Positions 45,558 to 54,088 of a stretch of 64,000 nt of DNA are shown here, in pieces. The DNA comes from Alteraurantiacibacter aquimixticola. Its GTDB lineage: Bacteria > Pseudomonadota > Alphaproteobacteria > Sphingomonadales > Sphingomonadaceae. The notes under the pieces were generated by a model that made no database searches, was not told where the DNA came from, and was given only the letters and a program-made list of their open reading frames with translations. The number at the start of each line of letters is the position of its first letter. Within the stretch, counting starts at the first letter, position 1. The translations under genes were made by a program, and so were the position numbers. The DNA is taken from NCBI RefSeq assembly GCF_004965515.1, contig NZ_SSHH01000001.1, positions 375,280 to 439,279 of the forward strand, read 5' to 3'.

Positions 45558-46136
45558 ATGAAGATTGCCATTGTCGATGAAAGCGCAGCGCGCGCCTCGA
45601 TTATCGAGGAGGGCTTGAGCGAACTCGACGAGCCGGAAATCCATATCCTCACACAGCGCCAGGGCCTTCTCGCACGGATCGAGGAGATTTCGCCCGATAT
45701 CGTGCTGATCGACCTCGGCAACCCCTCGCGCGACGTGCTCGAGGAGTATTTCACGGTCAGCCGCGCCTTGGCGAAGCCGATCGCCATGTTCGTGGACCAG
45801 AGCGACGACGATGCCATCGCCGCCTCCATCGATGCAGGCGTCTCGGCCTATGTCGTCGATGGCCTTGCCTCCAACCGCATCAAGCCGCTGCTCGACCTGG
45901 CGGTGAAGCGCTTCAATGCCTTCGCCCGGCTGCAGACCGACCTTGCCGAAGCCAAGGGCAAGCTGGCCGAGCGCGAGACGATCGACAGGGCGAAGCGCAT
46001 CCTGATGGATAGCAAGGGCGTGACCGAGCCCGAAGCCTATGCCGAATTGCGGCGCAAGGCGATGTCATCCAACCGCCGGATCGCCGAGATCGCCGAGGCG
46101 GTTGTGACCGCGCATGACCTGATGGGAGGCAAATAG
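45558..46136 (+). CDS. nasT: ANTAR-domain antiterminator of nitrate assimilation
   Basis: 192 residues: a receiver-like domain (about 1-120; DIVLIDLG with Asp52 at the usual phospho-acceptor place) joined to a C-terminal ANTAR RNA-binding domain (about 128-188: ERETIDRAKRILMDSKGVTEPEAYAELRRKAM). In NasS-NasT systems the sensor NasS holds NasT until nitrate or nitrite binds, then NasT prevents termination in nas leaders. It lies three bases upstream of nasS, and two suitable leaders occur downstream (47365-47543, 56361-56552). The start at 45558 gives the conserved MKIAIVDE. Confidence 0.92.
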   Translation: MKIAIVDESAARASIIEEGLSELDEPEIHILTQRQGLLARIEEISPDIVLIDLGNPSRDVLEEYFTVSRALAKPIAMFVDQSDDDAIAASIDAGVSAYVVDGLASNRIKPLLDLAVKRFNAFARLQTDLAEAKGKLAERETIDRAKRILMDSKGVTEPEAYAELRRKAMSSNRRIAEIAEAVVTAHDLMGGK

Positions 46137-46139
46137 AGA

Positions 46140-47351
46140 GTGACGACACGAGAGATCACCATCGGATTCCTGCCCCTGGTCGATGCCTGCCTGCCGATCC
46201 TGGCCCAGGAACACGGCTTTGCCGAAGAAGAAGGGCTGTCGCTGAAGTTCGTGAAGGATGTCAGCTGGGCGACCGTGCTCGACCGGCTGCTCTATGGTCA
46301 TACCGAAGCCGCGCATATGCTGGCCCCGCTGGCGATTGCCACCACGCTGGGGCGGGGGAGGCCCGCGCAACCGCTGGTCGCGCCTTTCGTCCTCGGCCTC
46401 AACGGCAATGGCGTGACGCTGGCAAAATCGCTGGCTGAACGCATTGCGGTGCCGGGCCAGTTTGCCGATCCGGCGGCATTGGGCGCGGCGCTGAAAGGCG
46501 AAGTGGAGGCGGCCAACGCGTCGGGACGCAAGCTGCGCTTCGGCGTGGTGCATCGCTATTCGAGCCACAATTACAAGCTGCGCTACTGGCTGGCAGCCTG
46601 CGGCATTCGCCCGGATGAAGATGTCGAGATCGTCACCGTCGCGCCGCCCTTCGTCGCCGATGCCATGGCGGGTGGCGAGATCGACGGCGCCTGCGTCGGC
46701 GAACCGTGGAATTCGGTCTGCGTCGAGCGCGATGTCGGCGTAATGGTGCTGGCAACCGCGCAGATCTGGCGCCGCGGGGTGGAAAAGGTGCTGGCCATGC
46801 GTGCGCCCGTTCTGGAAGAGCGGCGCGCGGACATGGAAGCGCTGATCCGCGCCATGCGCAAGGCGGGGCGGCACTTCGTCGACCTGAATAATCTCGAGCG
46901 CAATGCCCGAATCCTCTCCTCCGCACCCTATCTGGCGGCCGATGAGAAGCTGGTGGCGCGCGCGATTTCGGACCGGCTGGTTCTGGCGCATGGCCACAAG
47001 CCGGTGCATTTCCCCGATTTCATGTTTCAATACAGCGAGGCGGCGAACTTCCCATGGGTCAGCCAGGCGGCCTGGCTCTATTCGCAAATGGTCCGCTGGG
47101 ACCACTTCGATTACGATGCCGAAGACGCGCGAAAGGCCGCGCAAGTGTTCCGCCCGGACGTATACCGCAGTGCACTAAAGAGCACCGGTGACGATTTGCC
47201 CGCAGCCAATTCAAAGGTTGAAGGGAGCGTGACAAAGCTGACACAGGTGGGCACGCAGCAGGGCAATATCACATTGTCTTCCAACACGTTTTTCGATGGA
47301 CGAACTTTCGATCCGGACACCATCGAGAGCTATCTGGACACGCTGGATTAG
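46140..47351 (+). CDS. nasS: Nitrate/nitrite sensor NasS (cytoplasmic NrtA-like protein)
   Basis: 403 residues of the NrtA/CmpA periplasmic-binding fold, but with no signal peptide: it begins directly with TTREITIGFLPLVDACLPILAQEHGFAEEEGL. This and the link to nasT identify it as NasS, which binds nitrate or nitrite and controls NasT. SHNYKLRYWLAACGI and GGEIDGACVGEPWN match the NrtA family. GTG start. The nrtA leader starts right after its stop. Confidence 0.9.
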   Translation: MTTREITIGFLPLVDACLPILAQEHGFAEEEGLSLKFVKDVSWATVLDRLLYGHTEAAHMLAPLAIATTLGRGRPAQPLVAPFVLGLNGNGVTLAKSLAERIAVPGQFADPAALGAALKGEVEAANASGRKLRFGVVHRYSSHNYKLRYWLAACGIRPDEDVEIVTVAPPFVADAMAGGEIDGACVGEPWNSVCVERDVGVMVLATAQIWRRGVEKVLAMRAPVLEERRADMEALIRAMRKAGRHFVDLNNLERNARILSSAPYLAADEKLVARAISDRLVLAHGHKPVHFPDFMFQYSEAANFPWVSQAAWLYSQMVRWDHFDYDAEDARKAAQVFRPDVYRSALKSTGDDLPAANSKVEGSVTKLTQVGTQQGNITLSSNTFFDGRTFDPDTIESYLDTLD

Positions 47352-47364
47352 GTGGAAAATCTTC

Positions 47365-47543
47365 GCTGCAGTGCAAAAAGGCCTTTACTGCGCGCCGCCG
47401 AATCGCATATCTCTTGCCTCGAACGGAGCGGCAGGTCTCACTGTTGAGACAGGTATCAACGCTTCGATCGGTTTCAACATAGCGTGGCAACGTCGCCGCC
47501 CGATCTGGTTCCTTGCGAGGACCCATGTCGAGGCGGCTTTTTT
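47365..47543 (+). promoter_or_regulatory. NasT-type antitermination leader before nrtA
   Basis: The 222-base gap shares three blocks with the leader before nirB: GCTGCAGTGCAAAAAG (47365-47380; 15 of 16 identical), CGTGGCAACGTCGCCGCC (47483-47500; 16 of 18) and GGCGGCTTTTTTGCGT (47532-47547; identical). The last two blocks form the arms and T-tract of a terminator. A GCAGT/ACTGC stem at 47368-47391 could be part of the ANTAR target. I could not assign the two AxxGxx hexaloops with certainty. Confidence 0.75.
47493..47543 (+). terminator. Intrinsic terminator in the nrtA leader
   Basis: GCCGCC (47495-47500) pairs with GGCGGC (47532-47537), with further imperfect pairing inside (CGA/TCG, TCCT/AGGA), followed by six T (47538-47543). 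It lies 30 bases before the nrtA start, so it would stop transcription unless NasT intervenes. Confidence 0.8.
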
Positions 47544-47573
47544 GCGTTCTGCGCCGATCTGGAGACGGGACAG

Positions 47574-49007
47574 ATGAGCTTTTCGCGGCGGGAATTTTCC
47601 AAGCGTATCACCATGGCCGCAGTGGCCGGCATTGCCAGCCTTGCGCTGGTCAGCTGCGGTTCGGGCAGCACCTCCGAAGGGGGGAGCAATGTGGTCGCCG
47701 CCAACCTCGACGGTGCGATCGAAAAGCCCAATCTGACGCTCGGCTTTATCAAGCTGACCGACATGGCGCCGCTGGCCATCGCGCTGGAAAAGGGTTTCTT
47801 CGCCGAGGAGGGCCTCAACGTCCGCCTCGAACCGCAGGCGAACTGGAAAGTGCTGCTCGACGGCGTGATCGGCGGGCAGCTGGACGGGGCTCACATGCTC
47901 GCCGGACAGCCCATCGCGGCAACCATCGGATACGGCACGCAGGCGGACCTGATCGCGCCGCTCAGCCTCGACCTCAACGGCAATGCCATCACCTTGTCGA
48001 ACAAGGTGTGGGAGCAGATTCGCGACGACCTGCCCGAAGGCGCTGACGGCAAGCCGGTGCACCCGATTTCCGCTTCCCACCTGAAGCCGGTGGTCGAGCA
48101 ATTCGAAGCCGAGGGCCGTCCCTTCAACATGGGCATGGTCTTCCCCGTCAGCACGCATAATTACGAGCTGCGCTACTGGCTCGCGGCGGGCGGCCTCAAC
48201 CCCGGCTTCTATACCGATGGCGACGTGACCGGGACGGTGAGCGCGGACGTGAACCTCTCGGTCACGCCGCCGCCGCAGATGCCCGCCACGATGGAGGCCG
48301 GTACGATCGAAGGCTATTGCGTGGGCGAGCCCTGGAACCAGCAGGCGGTGTTCATGGGCATCGGCGTGCCGGTGATCACCGACGACCAGATCTGGGACGA
48401 CAATCCGGAAAAGGTCTTCGGCCTGCGCGAGGATTTCGCCGAGAAATACCCGGCGACCACCGCCGCCCTGCTGCGCGCCATCATCAAGGCGCAGCAATGG
48501 CTCGATGCCGATGGCGGCGCCAACCGTGCAGAGGCGGTGGAGATTCTCAGCCGTTCCAACTACGTGGGCGCCGATGCCGAGGTGATCGCCGCATCCATGA
48601 CCGGCGTCTTCACCTTCGAGCCCGGCGACACGCGGCCGGCGGAAGGCTTCAACATCTTCTTCGATAAATATGCGGGCTATCCCTACTACTCGGATGCCAT
48701 CTGGTACCTCACGCAGATGCGCCGCTGGGGCCAGATCGCCGAGGACAAGACCGACGCCTGGTATTTCGAGACCGCCGAAGCCGTCTATCGCCCCGACCTC
48801 TATCTCGCCGCCGCCAACAGGCTGGTGGAAGAGGGTGTGCTGGAGGAAGGCGACGTGCCGGAGACCGACGGCTTCCGCGGCCCCCAGTCGGGCTTCATCG
48901 ACGGCATCACCTATAATGGCCGCCAGCCCAACAATTACCTCTCCATGTTCAACATCGGCCTGCAGCAGGGCCAGCGCGTGACGGCCTCCGGCGTCACGGG
49001 CAGCTGA
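47574..49007 (+). CDS. nrtA: ABC nitrate transporter substrate-binding lipoprotein
   Basis: 477 residues. The N-terminus [25 protein letters not shown] combines a twin-arginine motif (Arg5, Arg6) with a lipobox (Cys28), so it is probably Tat-exported and lipid-anchored in the periplasm. The body has the NrtA fold ([52 protein letters not shown]). It delivers nitrate (perhaps nitrite) to NrtB. Paralogue of nasS just upstream. The start has GGAGACGGG. Confidence 0.93.
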   Translation: MSFSRREFSKRITMAAVAGIASLALVSCGSGSTSEGGSNVVAANLDGAIEKPNLTLGFIKLTDMAPLAIALEKGFFAEEGLNVRLEPQANWKVLLDGVIGGQLDGAHMLAGQPIAATIGYGTQADLIAPLSLDLNGNAITLSNKVWEQIRDDLPEGADGKPVHPISASHLKPVVEQFEAEGRPFNMGMVFPVSTHNYELRYWLAAGGLNPGFYTDGDVTGTVSADVNLSVTPPPQMPATMEAGTIEGYCVGEPWNQQAVFMGIGVPVITDDQIWDDNPEKVFGLREDFAEKYPATTAALLRAIIKAQQWLDADGGANRAEAVEILSRSNYVGADAEVIAASMTGVFTFEPGDTRPAEGFNIFFDKYAGYPYYSDAIWYLTQMRRWGQIAEDKTDAWYFETAEAVYRPDLYLAAANRLVEEGVLEEGDVPETDGFRGPQSGFIDGITYNGRQPNNYLSMFNIGLQQGQRVTASGVTGS

Positions 49008-49015
49008 ACACGGAA

Positions 49016-50101
49016 ATGAGCGAAGGAAACAGTACGATGGCAACCGTCTATGCAGATGCGCAACCGACCGATGAGCCGGCCGTGGAGGCCGCATCGGGAT
49101 CGGTAGCGGGCAAGGTCGCCGCGCCTCCTGCCGAAACCGAAAGCGCGAAGAAGGAGGCAAAGCCCGCCTTCTTCGCAGGTCAGGGCGCCAAGCTGATGAA
49201 GGGGCTGCTGGCCCCGATGATGGGCATCCTGATCTTCCTCGGCCTGTGGGCTGTGCTGGCACCGCAGGTCGATACCTCGCTCGGCGCATTGCCCGGTCCG
49301 GTCGAAGTGGCGGGACAAGGCGTGGCGCTGTACGAGGAATGGGGTGCGGCCAATGAGGTGGAATCGCAATTCTATGCCGACCAGGATGCGCGCAATGCTG
49401 CCTATATCGAGGCCGGTACGCCCGGGCGGGTGACCGATTTCGCATATAACGGCCCGCCCACCTTCGTTGACCAGATCATCACCTCGCTGCAGACGGTGGC
49501 GCTGGGCTTCATCCTGGCGACGCTGGTGGCGGTGCCGATCGGGCTGGTCTGCGGGTTGTCGCCGGTAGTGAACGCGGCGATCAATCCGCTGGTGCAGATC
49601 ATGAAGCCGGTCAGCCCGCTCGCCTGGCTGCCGATCGTGACCATGGTGATTTCGGCCGTGGTGAGCAGCGCCGATCCGCTGCTGCCCAAGGCCTTCATCA
49701 TCTCCGCACTGGTGGTGATGCTGTGTTCGCTGTGGCCCACGCTGATCAATACGGCGGTCGGCACCAGCAGCATCGACAAGGACCTCCTGAACGTCGGCCG
49801 CGTGCTCAAGCTGGGCTGGTTCGCGAAGCTGACCAAGCTCGTCCTGCCCGCATCGCTCCCTTACATCTTCACCGGCATGCGCCTGTCGCTGGGCGTTGGC
49901 TGGATGGTGCTGATCGCGGCGGAAATGCTCGCGCAGAACCCGGGCCTCGGCAAGTTCGTGTGGGATGAATTCCAGAACGGCTCCAGCCAGTCGCTCGCCC
50001 GCATCATGTTCGCGGTGGTGGTGATCGGTTTCATCGGCTTCGGCCTCGACCGCATCATGATGGCTCTGCAGTCGCTCGCTTCCAAGAACAGGACGGTGTG
50101 A
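49016..50101 (+). CDS. nrtB: ABC nitrate transporter permease
   Basis: 361 residues: a polar, alanine-rich N-terminal tail, a first membrane helix near 62-82, an inserted periplasmic stretch (about 85-145) and a binding-protein-type permease domain with the EAA-like loop TSSIDKDLLNVGRVLKLGWFAKLTKLVLPASLPYIFTGMRLSLG. Starts at 49016 or 49037. It overlaps the ATPase gene by four bases (GTGA). Confidence 0.92.
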   Translation: MSEGNSTMATVYADAQPTDEPAVEAASGSVAGKVAAPPAETESAKKEAKPAFFAGQGAKLMKGLLAPMMGILIFLGLWAVLAPQVDTSLGALPGPVEVAGQGVALYEEWGAANEVESQFYADQDARNAAYIEAGTPGRVTDFAYNGPPTFVDQIITSLQTVALGFILATLVAVPIGLVCGLSPVVNAAINPLVQIMKPVSPLAWLPIVTMVISAVVSSADPLLPKAFIISALVVMLCSLWPTLINTAVGTSSIDKDLLNVGRVLKLGWFAKLTKLVLPASLPYIFTGMRLSLGVGWMVLIAAEMLAQNPGLGKFVWDEFQNGSSQSLARIMFAVVVIGFIGFGLDRIMMALQSLASKNRTV

Positions 50102-51804
50102 TCATGAGCGCAACTCCCATCCTCTCGCTGCGCAGCGTCAGCAAGTCCTACAAGGGCCAGTCAGGCGACGACACGCATGTGCTCGACGGGATCGACCTGG
50201 ACGTGGCCGAAGGCGAATTCGTTGCAATCCTTGGCTTTTCGGGCGCGGGCAAGACCACGCTGATCAATTCGGTGGCCGGGCTTGTCGAACCCGATGGCGG
50301 GCAGATCCTGTTGAAAGGCAAGCCGATCGAGGGGACCAGCAAGGATCGGGGCCTGGTTTTCCAGTCCTACTCGCTGTTTCCCTGGCTATCGGTGGAATCC
50401 AACGTCGCGCTGGCGGTAGACGCGGTGCACAAGGACAGGAGCAAGGCGGAACGCGCCGCACTGGTGAAGCAGAAGGTGGAACTGGTCGGCCTGGGCCATG
50501 CGATGGACCGCAAGCCGGCCCAGCTTTCGGGCGGCATGCGCCAGCGCGTTGCGGTGGCCCGCGCACTCGCCATGGAACCCGAAATCCTGCTGCTGGACGA
50601 GCCGCTTTCCGCGCTCGACGCGCTGACCCGCGCCAAGCTGCAGGACGAAATTGAGCGCATTCGCAAGGAGGAGGGTCGCACAATTCTCCTCGTCACGAAC
50701 GACGTGGACGAAGCGCTCCTTCTTGCCGACCGTGTCGCGGTGCTGACCCCCGCACCTGCGGCACGGATCGGCAGGATCTGGGATGTCGATGTGGCCCGCC
50801 CTCGCGATCGCGAGGCGGTGAACGACGATGTCCATTTCCAGAAGCTGCGCAAGGAGATCGTTTCCTATCTCGGCACGCTGAATGCGGAAAGCGGGACGGT
50901 TGGCGAAAGCTCGGTGGAGCTGCCCAATGTCACGCCGCTCGACCTCGCGCCCCAAAGAGACCCAAATCTCCCGCAGGCTTATCGCGAGGCGGCGCATAGC
51001 CCGGTCGAGAAGCGCTACCTGGAATTCTACAAGCTCGACAAGGTGTACCCCACGCCCAAAGGCCCGCTGAAAGTGGTCGAGGATTTCAACCACATCATGG
51101 ACAAGGGCGAGTTTATCTCGCTGATCGGCCATTCGGGTTGCGGCAAGTCCACCGTGCTGACCATGGCGGCAGGTCTCAATGAGATTTCCGGCGGTGGTAT
51201 CGTGCTCGAAAATCGCGAGATCAGTGCGGCCGGACCCGACAAGGCAGTGGTGTTCCAGGCCCCGAGCCTGATGCCCTGGCTCACCGCGCGGCAGAACGTC
51301 GCTCTCGGCGTGGAGCGGGTCTATCCGCATGCAAGCAGGGCCGAGCGGCGCGATATCGTCGACTATTATCTCGACCGTGTTGGTCTTGGCGATTCCAAGG
51401 AAAAGCTGGCGGCTGAAATGTCCAACGGCATGCGCCAGCGCGTGGGTATCGCCCGCGCCTTTGCCCTGTCGCCGCGGCTGCTGCTGCTCGACGAACCCTT
51501 CGGCATGCTCGACAGTCTCACCCGCTGGGACTTGCAGGACGTGCTGGTGGAGACGTGGAACCGCACCAAGGTGACCGCGATCATGGTCACGCATGACGTG
51601 GACGAGGCGATCCTGCTGGCGGACAAGGTCGTAATGATGACCAACGGCCCGCGCGCCACCATCGGCAAGGTGCTGGAGGTAGACCTGCCGCGACCGCGCG
51701 ACCGCAAGGAACTGCTCGAACATCCGAAATTCTATCAATACCGGCAGGAAGTGCTGCACTTCCTTGCCGAATACGATCACGGGCCCGCCGCAAAGGCAGC
51801 CTGA
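50098..51804 (+). CDS. nrtC: Nitrate ABC transporter ATPase, fused NrtC-NrtD double domain
   Basis: 568 residues with two ABC ATPase domains in one chain: domain 1 (about 5-255) has Walker A GFSGAGKTT, LSGGMRQRVAVARAL and LLLDEPLSALD; domain 2 (about 300-555) has GHSGCGKST, MSNGMRQRVGIARAF and LLLDEPFGMLD. The second signature is degenerate (SNGM for SGGM). It replaces the separate NrtC and NrtD ATPases; the substrate-binding-like C-terminal domain of cyanobacterial NrtC is absent. GTG at 50098 or ATG at 50104. Confidence 0.92.
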   Translation: MIMSATPILSLRSVSKSYKGQSGDDTHVLDGIDLDVAEGEFVAILGFSGAGKTTLINSVAGLVEPDGGQILLKGKPIEGTSKDRGLVFQSYSLFPWLSVESNVALAVDAVHKDRSKAERAALVKQKVELVGLGHAMDRKPAQLSGGMRQRVAVARALAMEPEILLLDEPLSALDALTRAKLQDEIERIRKEEGRTILLVTNDVDEALLLADRVAVLTPAPAARIGRIWDVDVARPRDREAVNDDVHFQKLRKEIVSYLGTLNAESGTVGESSVELPNVTPLDLAPQRDPNLPQAYREAAHSPVEKRYLEFYKLDKVYPTPKGPLKVVEDFNHIMDKGEFISLIGHSGCGKSTVLTMAAGLNEISGGGIVLENREISAAGPDKAVVFQAPSLMPWLTARQNVALGVERVYPHASRAERRDIVDYYLDRVGLGDSKEKLAAEMSNGMRQRVGIARAFALSPRLLLLDEPFGMLDSLTRWDLQDVLVETWNRTKVTAIMVTHDVDEAILLADKVVMMTNGPRATIGKVLEVDLPRPRDRKELLEHPKFYQYRQEVLHFLAEYDHGPAAKAA

Positions 51805-51864
51805 CGCAATCCTGGGAGGGGCCGGTGGCGGCAAAGGGGCCGTCGTCGCGAAACAATTGACATA

Positions 51865-51948
51865 GCCGGAGCGATCCGGCGCCCGGCGGGCAACGGAGCT
51901 CGCCTCTCTTTTTCCGTTTCGGAAAGAGCCGTCCGTGCTGGGCGGCTC
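51865..51948 (+). promoter_or_regulatory. Hairpin-rich leader before the porin gene
   Basis: Three hairpins lie in the 159-base gap: GCCGGA-gcga-TCCGGC (51865-51880), TTTCCG-ttt-CGGAAA (51911-51925) and GAGCCGTCC-gtgct-GGGCGGCTC (51926-51948, one G:U). The last two are back to back and stop one base before an AGGGAGGTG ribosome-binding site. It lacks the blocks of the two NasT leaders, so it is probably an mRNA-processing or stability element or a porin-specific control. Confidence 0.55.
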
Positions 51949-51963
51949 CAGGGAGGTGACTCT

Positions 51964-53175
51964 ATGCGTATCAAGACCTGTCTTCTGACTGCCACTGCCA
52001 TCGCGTGCTTTTCCAGTCCGGCTCTCGCCGCCCCCGGCGATCCGATCGTGATCGAGGAGGGCTGGACGCTCGATCTCCAGGCCAATACGCGCCTGCGCTA
52101 TGAAACCGTGTCGCAGGACAACGCTGCGGGCGATGCCGATGCGCTGACCCTGCGCGGACGGCTGGGCGCCGAACTGGCGCATATGGGCTTCAAGGTGTTG
52201 GTCGAAGGCGAGGGCACCGCGGCGCTGATCGACGATTACAATGACACGCAGCCGGGCAATGGTGTGGAGCCTTTCTCGGTCGTCGCAGATCCGGAGAACA
52301 TGGAGCTCAACCGGATCCAGGTCTCCTATAGCGACGAGGGCTTCACCGGCACGCTGGGCCGCCAGCGGGTGATCATGGGCAATGCGCGTTTCGTCGGCAA
52401 TGTCGGCTGGCGGCAGAACGAGCAGACCTTCGATGCGGCGCGCCTTCAGGTCGGCACCGGCCCTTTCAAGGCCGATGCGGTCTGGGCGATTTCCCAGCGC
52501 ACGATCTTCGGCGTCGACAGCCCGAACGAGTATTTCGACGGCAACTTCGTCTTCCTCAATGCAGGGGTCGATCTCGATGTCGTGGATGTGACGGCGTTCA
52601 GCTACATCGTCGATTACGACACGCGCGATGCCTTCTCCAGCCAGACCTTCGGCGCGACCGCCAGTGCTGCCGTGCCACTGGGCGCGGCCAGCCTGGACCT
52701 CTCGGCCACCTATGCCACGCAGGCTGACGCCGGCAGCAACCCGGTCGACTACTCGGCCGATTTCATCAGCCTGACCGTGGGCACCACCATTGCCGGCTTC
52801 AACCTTTCCGCCAATTACGAGGAGCTGGGCAGCGATGACGGCGTGGCCGCGTTCCAGACGCCGATGGCGACGCTCCACGCTTTCCAGGGCTGGGCGGACC
52901 TGTTCCTGACCACGCCTGCCACCGGCGTGCGCGATTACAATGTCGGGCTGCGCAAGCAGTTCAGCCTGCCGGGCGTAGGCAATGTGACCGCGGCGGTGAT
53001 CTATCACGACTTCGACAGCGACTTCGGCGGGATCGATTACGGCTCCGAATGGGATGCCTCGCTGGGCTTCAAGGTCGGCCCGGTCGGTCTGCTCCTCAAA
53101 TATGCCAATTACGACGCGAATGCCTTCGCCGTCGATACGGAGAAGTTCTGGCTGCAGGCCGAATACAGCTTCTGA
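51964..53175 (+). CDS. Outer-membrane porin, alginate-export-like beta-barrel
   Basis: 403 residues with a clear signal peptide (AHA/ALAA near 24) and an all-beta body ending in Phe (AEYSF), typical of a barrel. ANTRLRYETVSQ near the N-terminus and TLGRQRVIMGNARFVGNVGWRQNEQTFDAARL match the alginate_exp family. In this cluster the likely job is passage of nitrate and nitrite across the outer membrane. A strong AGGGAGGTG ribosome-binding site precedes the start. Confidence 0.87.
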   Translation: MRIKTCLLTATAIACFSSPALAAPGDPIVIEEGWTLDLQANTRLRYETVSQDNAAGDADALTLRGRLGAELAHMGFKVLVEGEGTAALIDDYNDTQPGNGVEPFSVVADPENMELNRIQVSYSDEGFTGTLGRQRVIMGNARFVGNVGWRQNEQTFDAARLQVGTGPFKADAVWAISQRTIFGVDSPNEYFDGNFVFLNAGVDLDVVDVTAFSYIVDYDTRDAFSSQTFGATASAAVPLGAASLDLSATYATQADAGSNPVDYSADFISLTVGTTIAGFNLSANYEELGSDDGVAAFQTPMATLHAFQGWADLFLTTPATGVRDYNVGLRKQFSLPGVGNVTAAVIYHDFDSDFGGIDYGSEWDASLGFKVGPVGLLLKYANYDANAFAVDTEKFWLQAEYSF

Positions 53176-53209
53176 TTCAGAGCGTTAACCCCAATGGATG
53201 GAGGGTATA

Positions 53210-54061
53210 ATGTCATATCTGCTACCAAGTGAATTCGTCACTAAGCTGGTCGACGCCGGTGAATCCAAGATATTCATGTCGACCAAGGACACGCTGATCC
53301 GCGCCTACATGGCGGGTGCCACTCTGGCACTGGCGGCGGCCTTTGCCGTCACTATCAACGTGCAAACCGGCGAGCCTCTGGCGGGCGCGGTGCTGTTCCC
53401 GGTGGGCTTCTGCCTGCTCTATTTGCTCGGATATGACTTGTTGACCGGCGTCTTTGTGCTGTGTCCACTTGCCGTGTGGGACAGGAGGCCAGGCTGTACA
53501 TGGGGCGGAGTCCTCAGGAACTGGGGCCTCGTCTTCGTCGGCAACTTTGCCGGCGCGCTGACCACGGCCGTGATGATGGCGATCTACTGGACCTATGGCT
53601 TTGCCGCGGAAGAGACCAATCCGGTCGGCCTGATCTTCGCCACAATGGGCGAAGCGCGCACCGTGGGCTACGCCGAATATGGCCTTGCAGGCTGGATCAC
53701 GGTCTTCGTGCGCGCCATGCTGTGCAACTGGATGGTTTCGACCGGTGTGGTCGGCGCGCAGGTCTCGACCACCGTCACCGGCAAGGTGCTGGCGATGTGG
53801 ATGCCGATCATGCTGTTCTTCTACATGGTGTTCGAGCATTCGATCGTGAACATGTTCCTGTTCCCGAGTGGCCTGATGATGGGCGGCGATTTCAGCATCG
53901 GTGACTATCTGCTGTGGAATGAAATCCCGGTGGTCCTTGGCAACCTGGTGGGCGGCCTGACCTTCACCGGGCTGATGCTCTACTCCACCCATGTCCGCAC
54001 CAGCCCCAGCCGCAAGCCTGCCGCTGTCGAGGCGGACGCCAAGCTGACCCGCGTCGCCTGA
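53210..54061 (+). CDS. nirC: Formate/nitrite transporter family channel
   Basis: 283 residues with six to seven membrane helices of the FNT fold. The two broken-helix regions appear as LFPVGFCLLYLLGYDLLTGVF and NWMVSTGVVGAQ, and the C-terminal half has GDFSIGDYLLWNEIPVVLGNLVGGL. Context argues for nitrite (or nitrate/cyanate-linked anion) transport rather than formate; the nirC name rests on context. The ATG at 53210 follows GGAGGG. Confidence 0.85.
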   Translation: MSYLLPSEFVTKLVDAGESKIFMSTKDTLIRAYMAGATLALAAAFAVTINVQTGEPLAGAVLFPVGFCLLYLLGYDLLTGVFVLCPLAVWDRRPGCTWGGVLRNWGLVFVGNFAGALTTAVMMAIYWTYGFAAEETNPVGLIFATMGEARTVGYAEYGLAGWITVFVRAMLCNWMVSTGVVGAQVSTTVTGKVLAMWMPIMLFFYMVFEHSIVNMFLFPSGLMMGGDFSIGDYLLWNEIPVVLGNLVGGLTFTGLMLYSTHVRTSPSRKPAAVEADAKLTRVA

Positions 54062-54088
54062 CCCCGACGCGAGCAAGGGAGGCGGGCT

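Noticed and set aside
51805-51963. Possible third NasT leader before the porin gene
   Set aside because: It has hairpins but none of the three blocks shared by the nrtA and nirB leaders, and no GGCGGC-T6 terminator.
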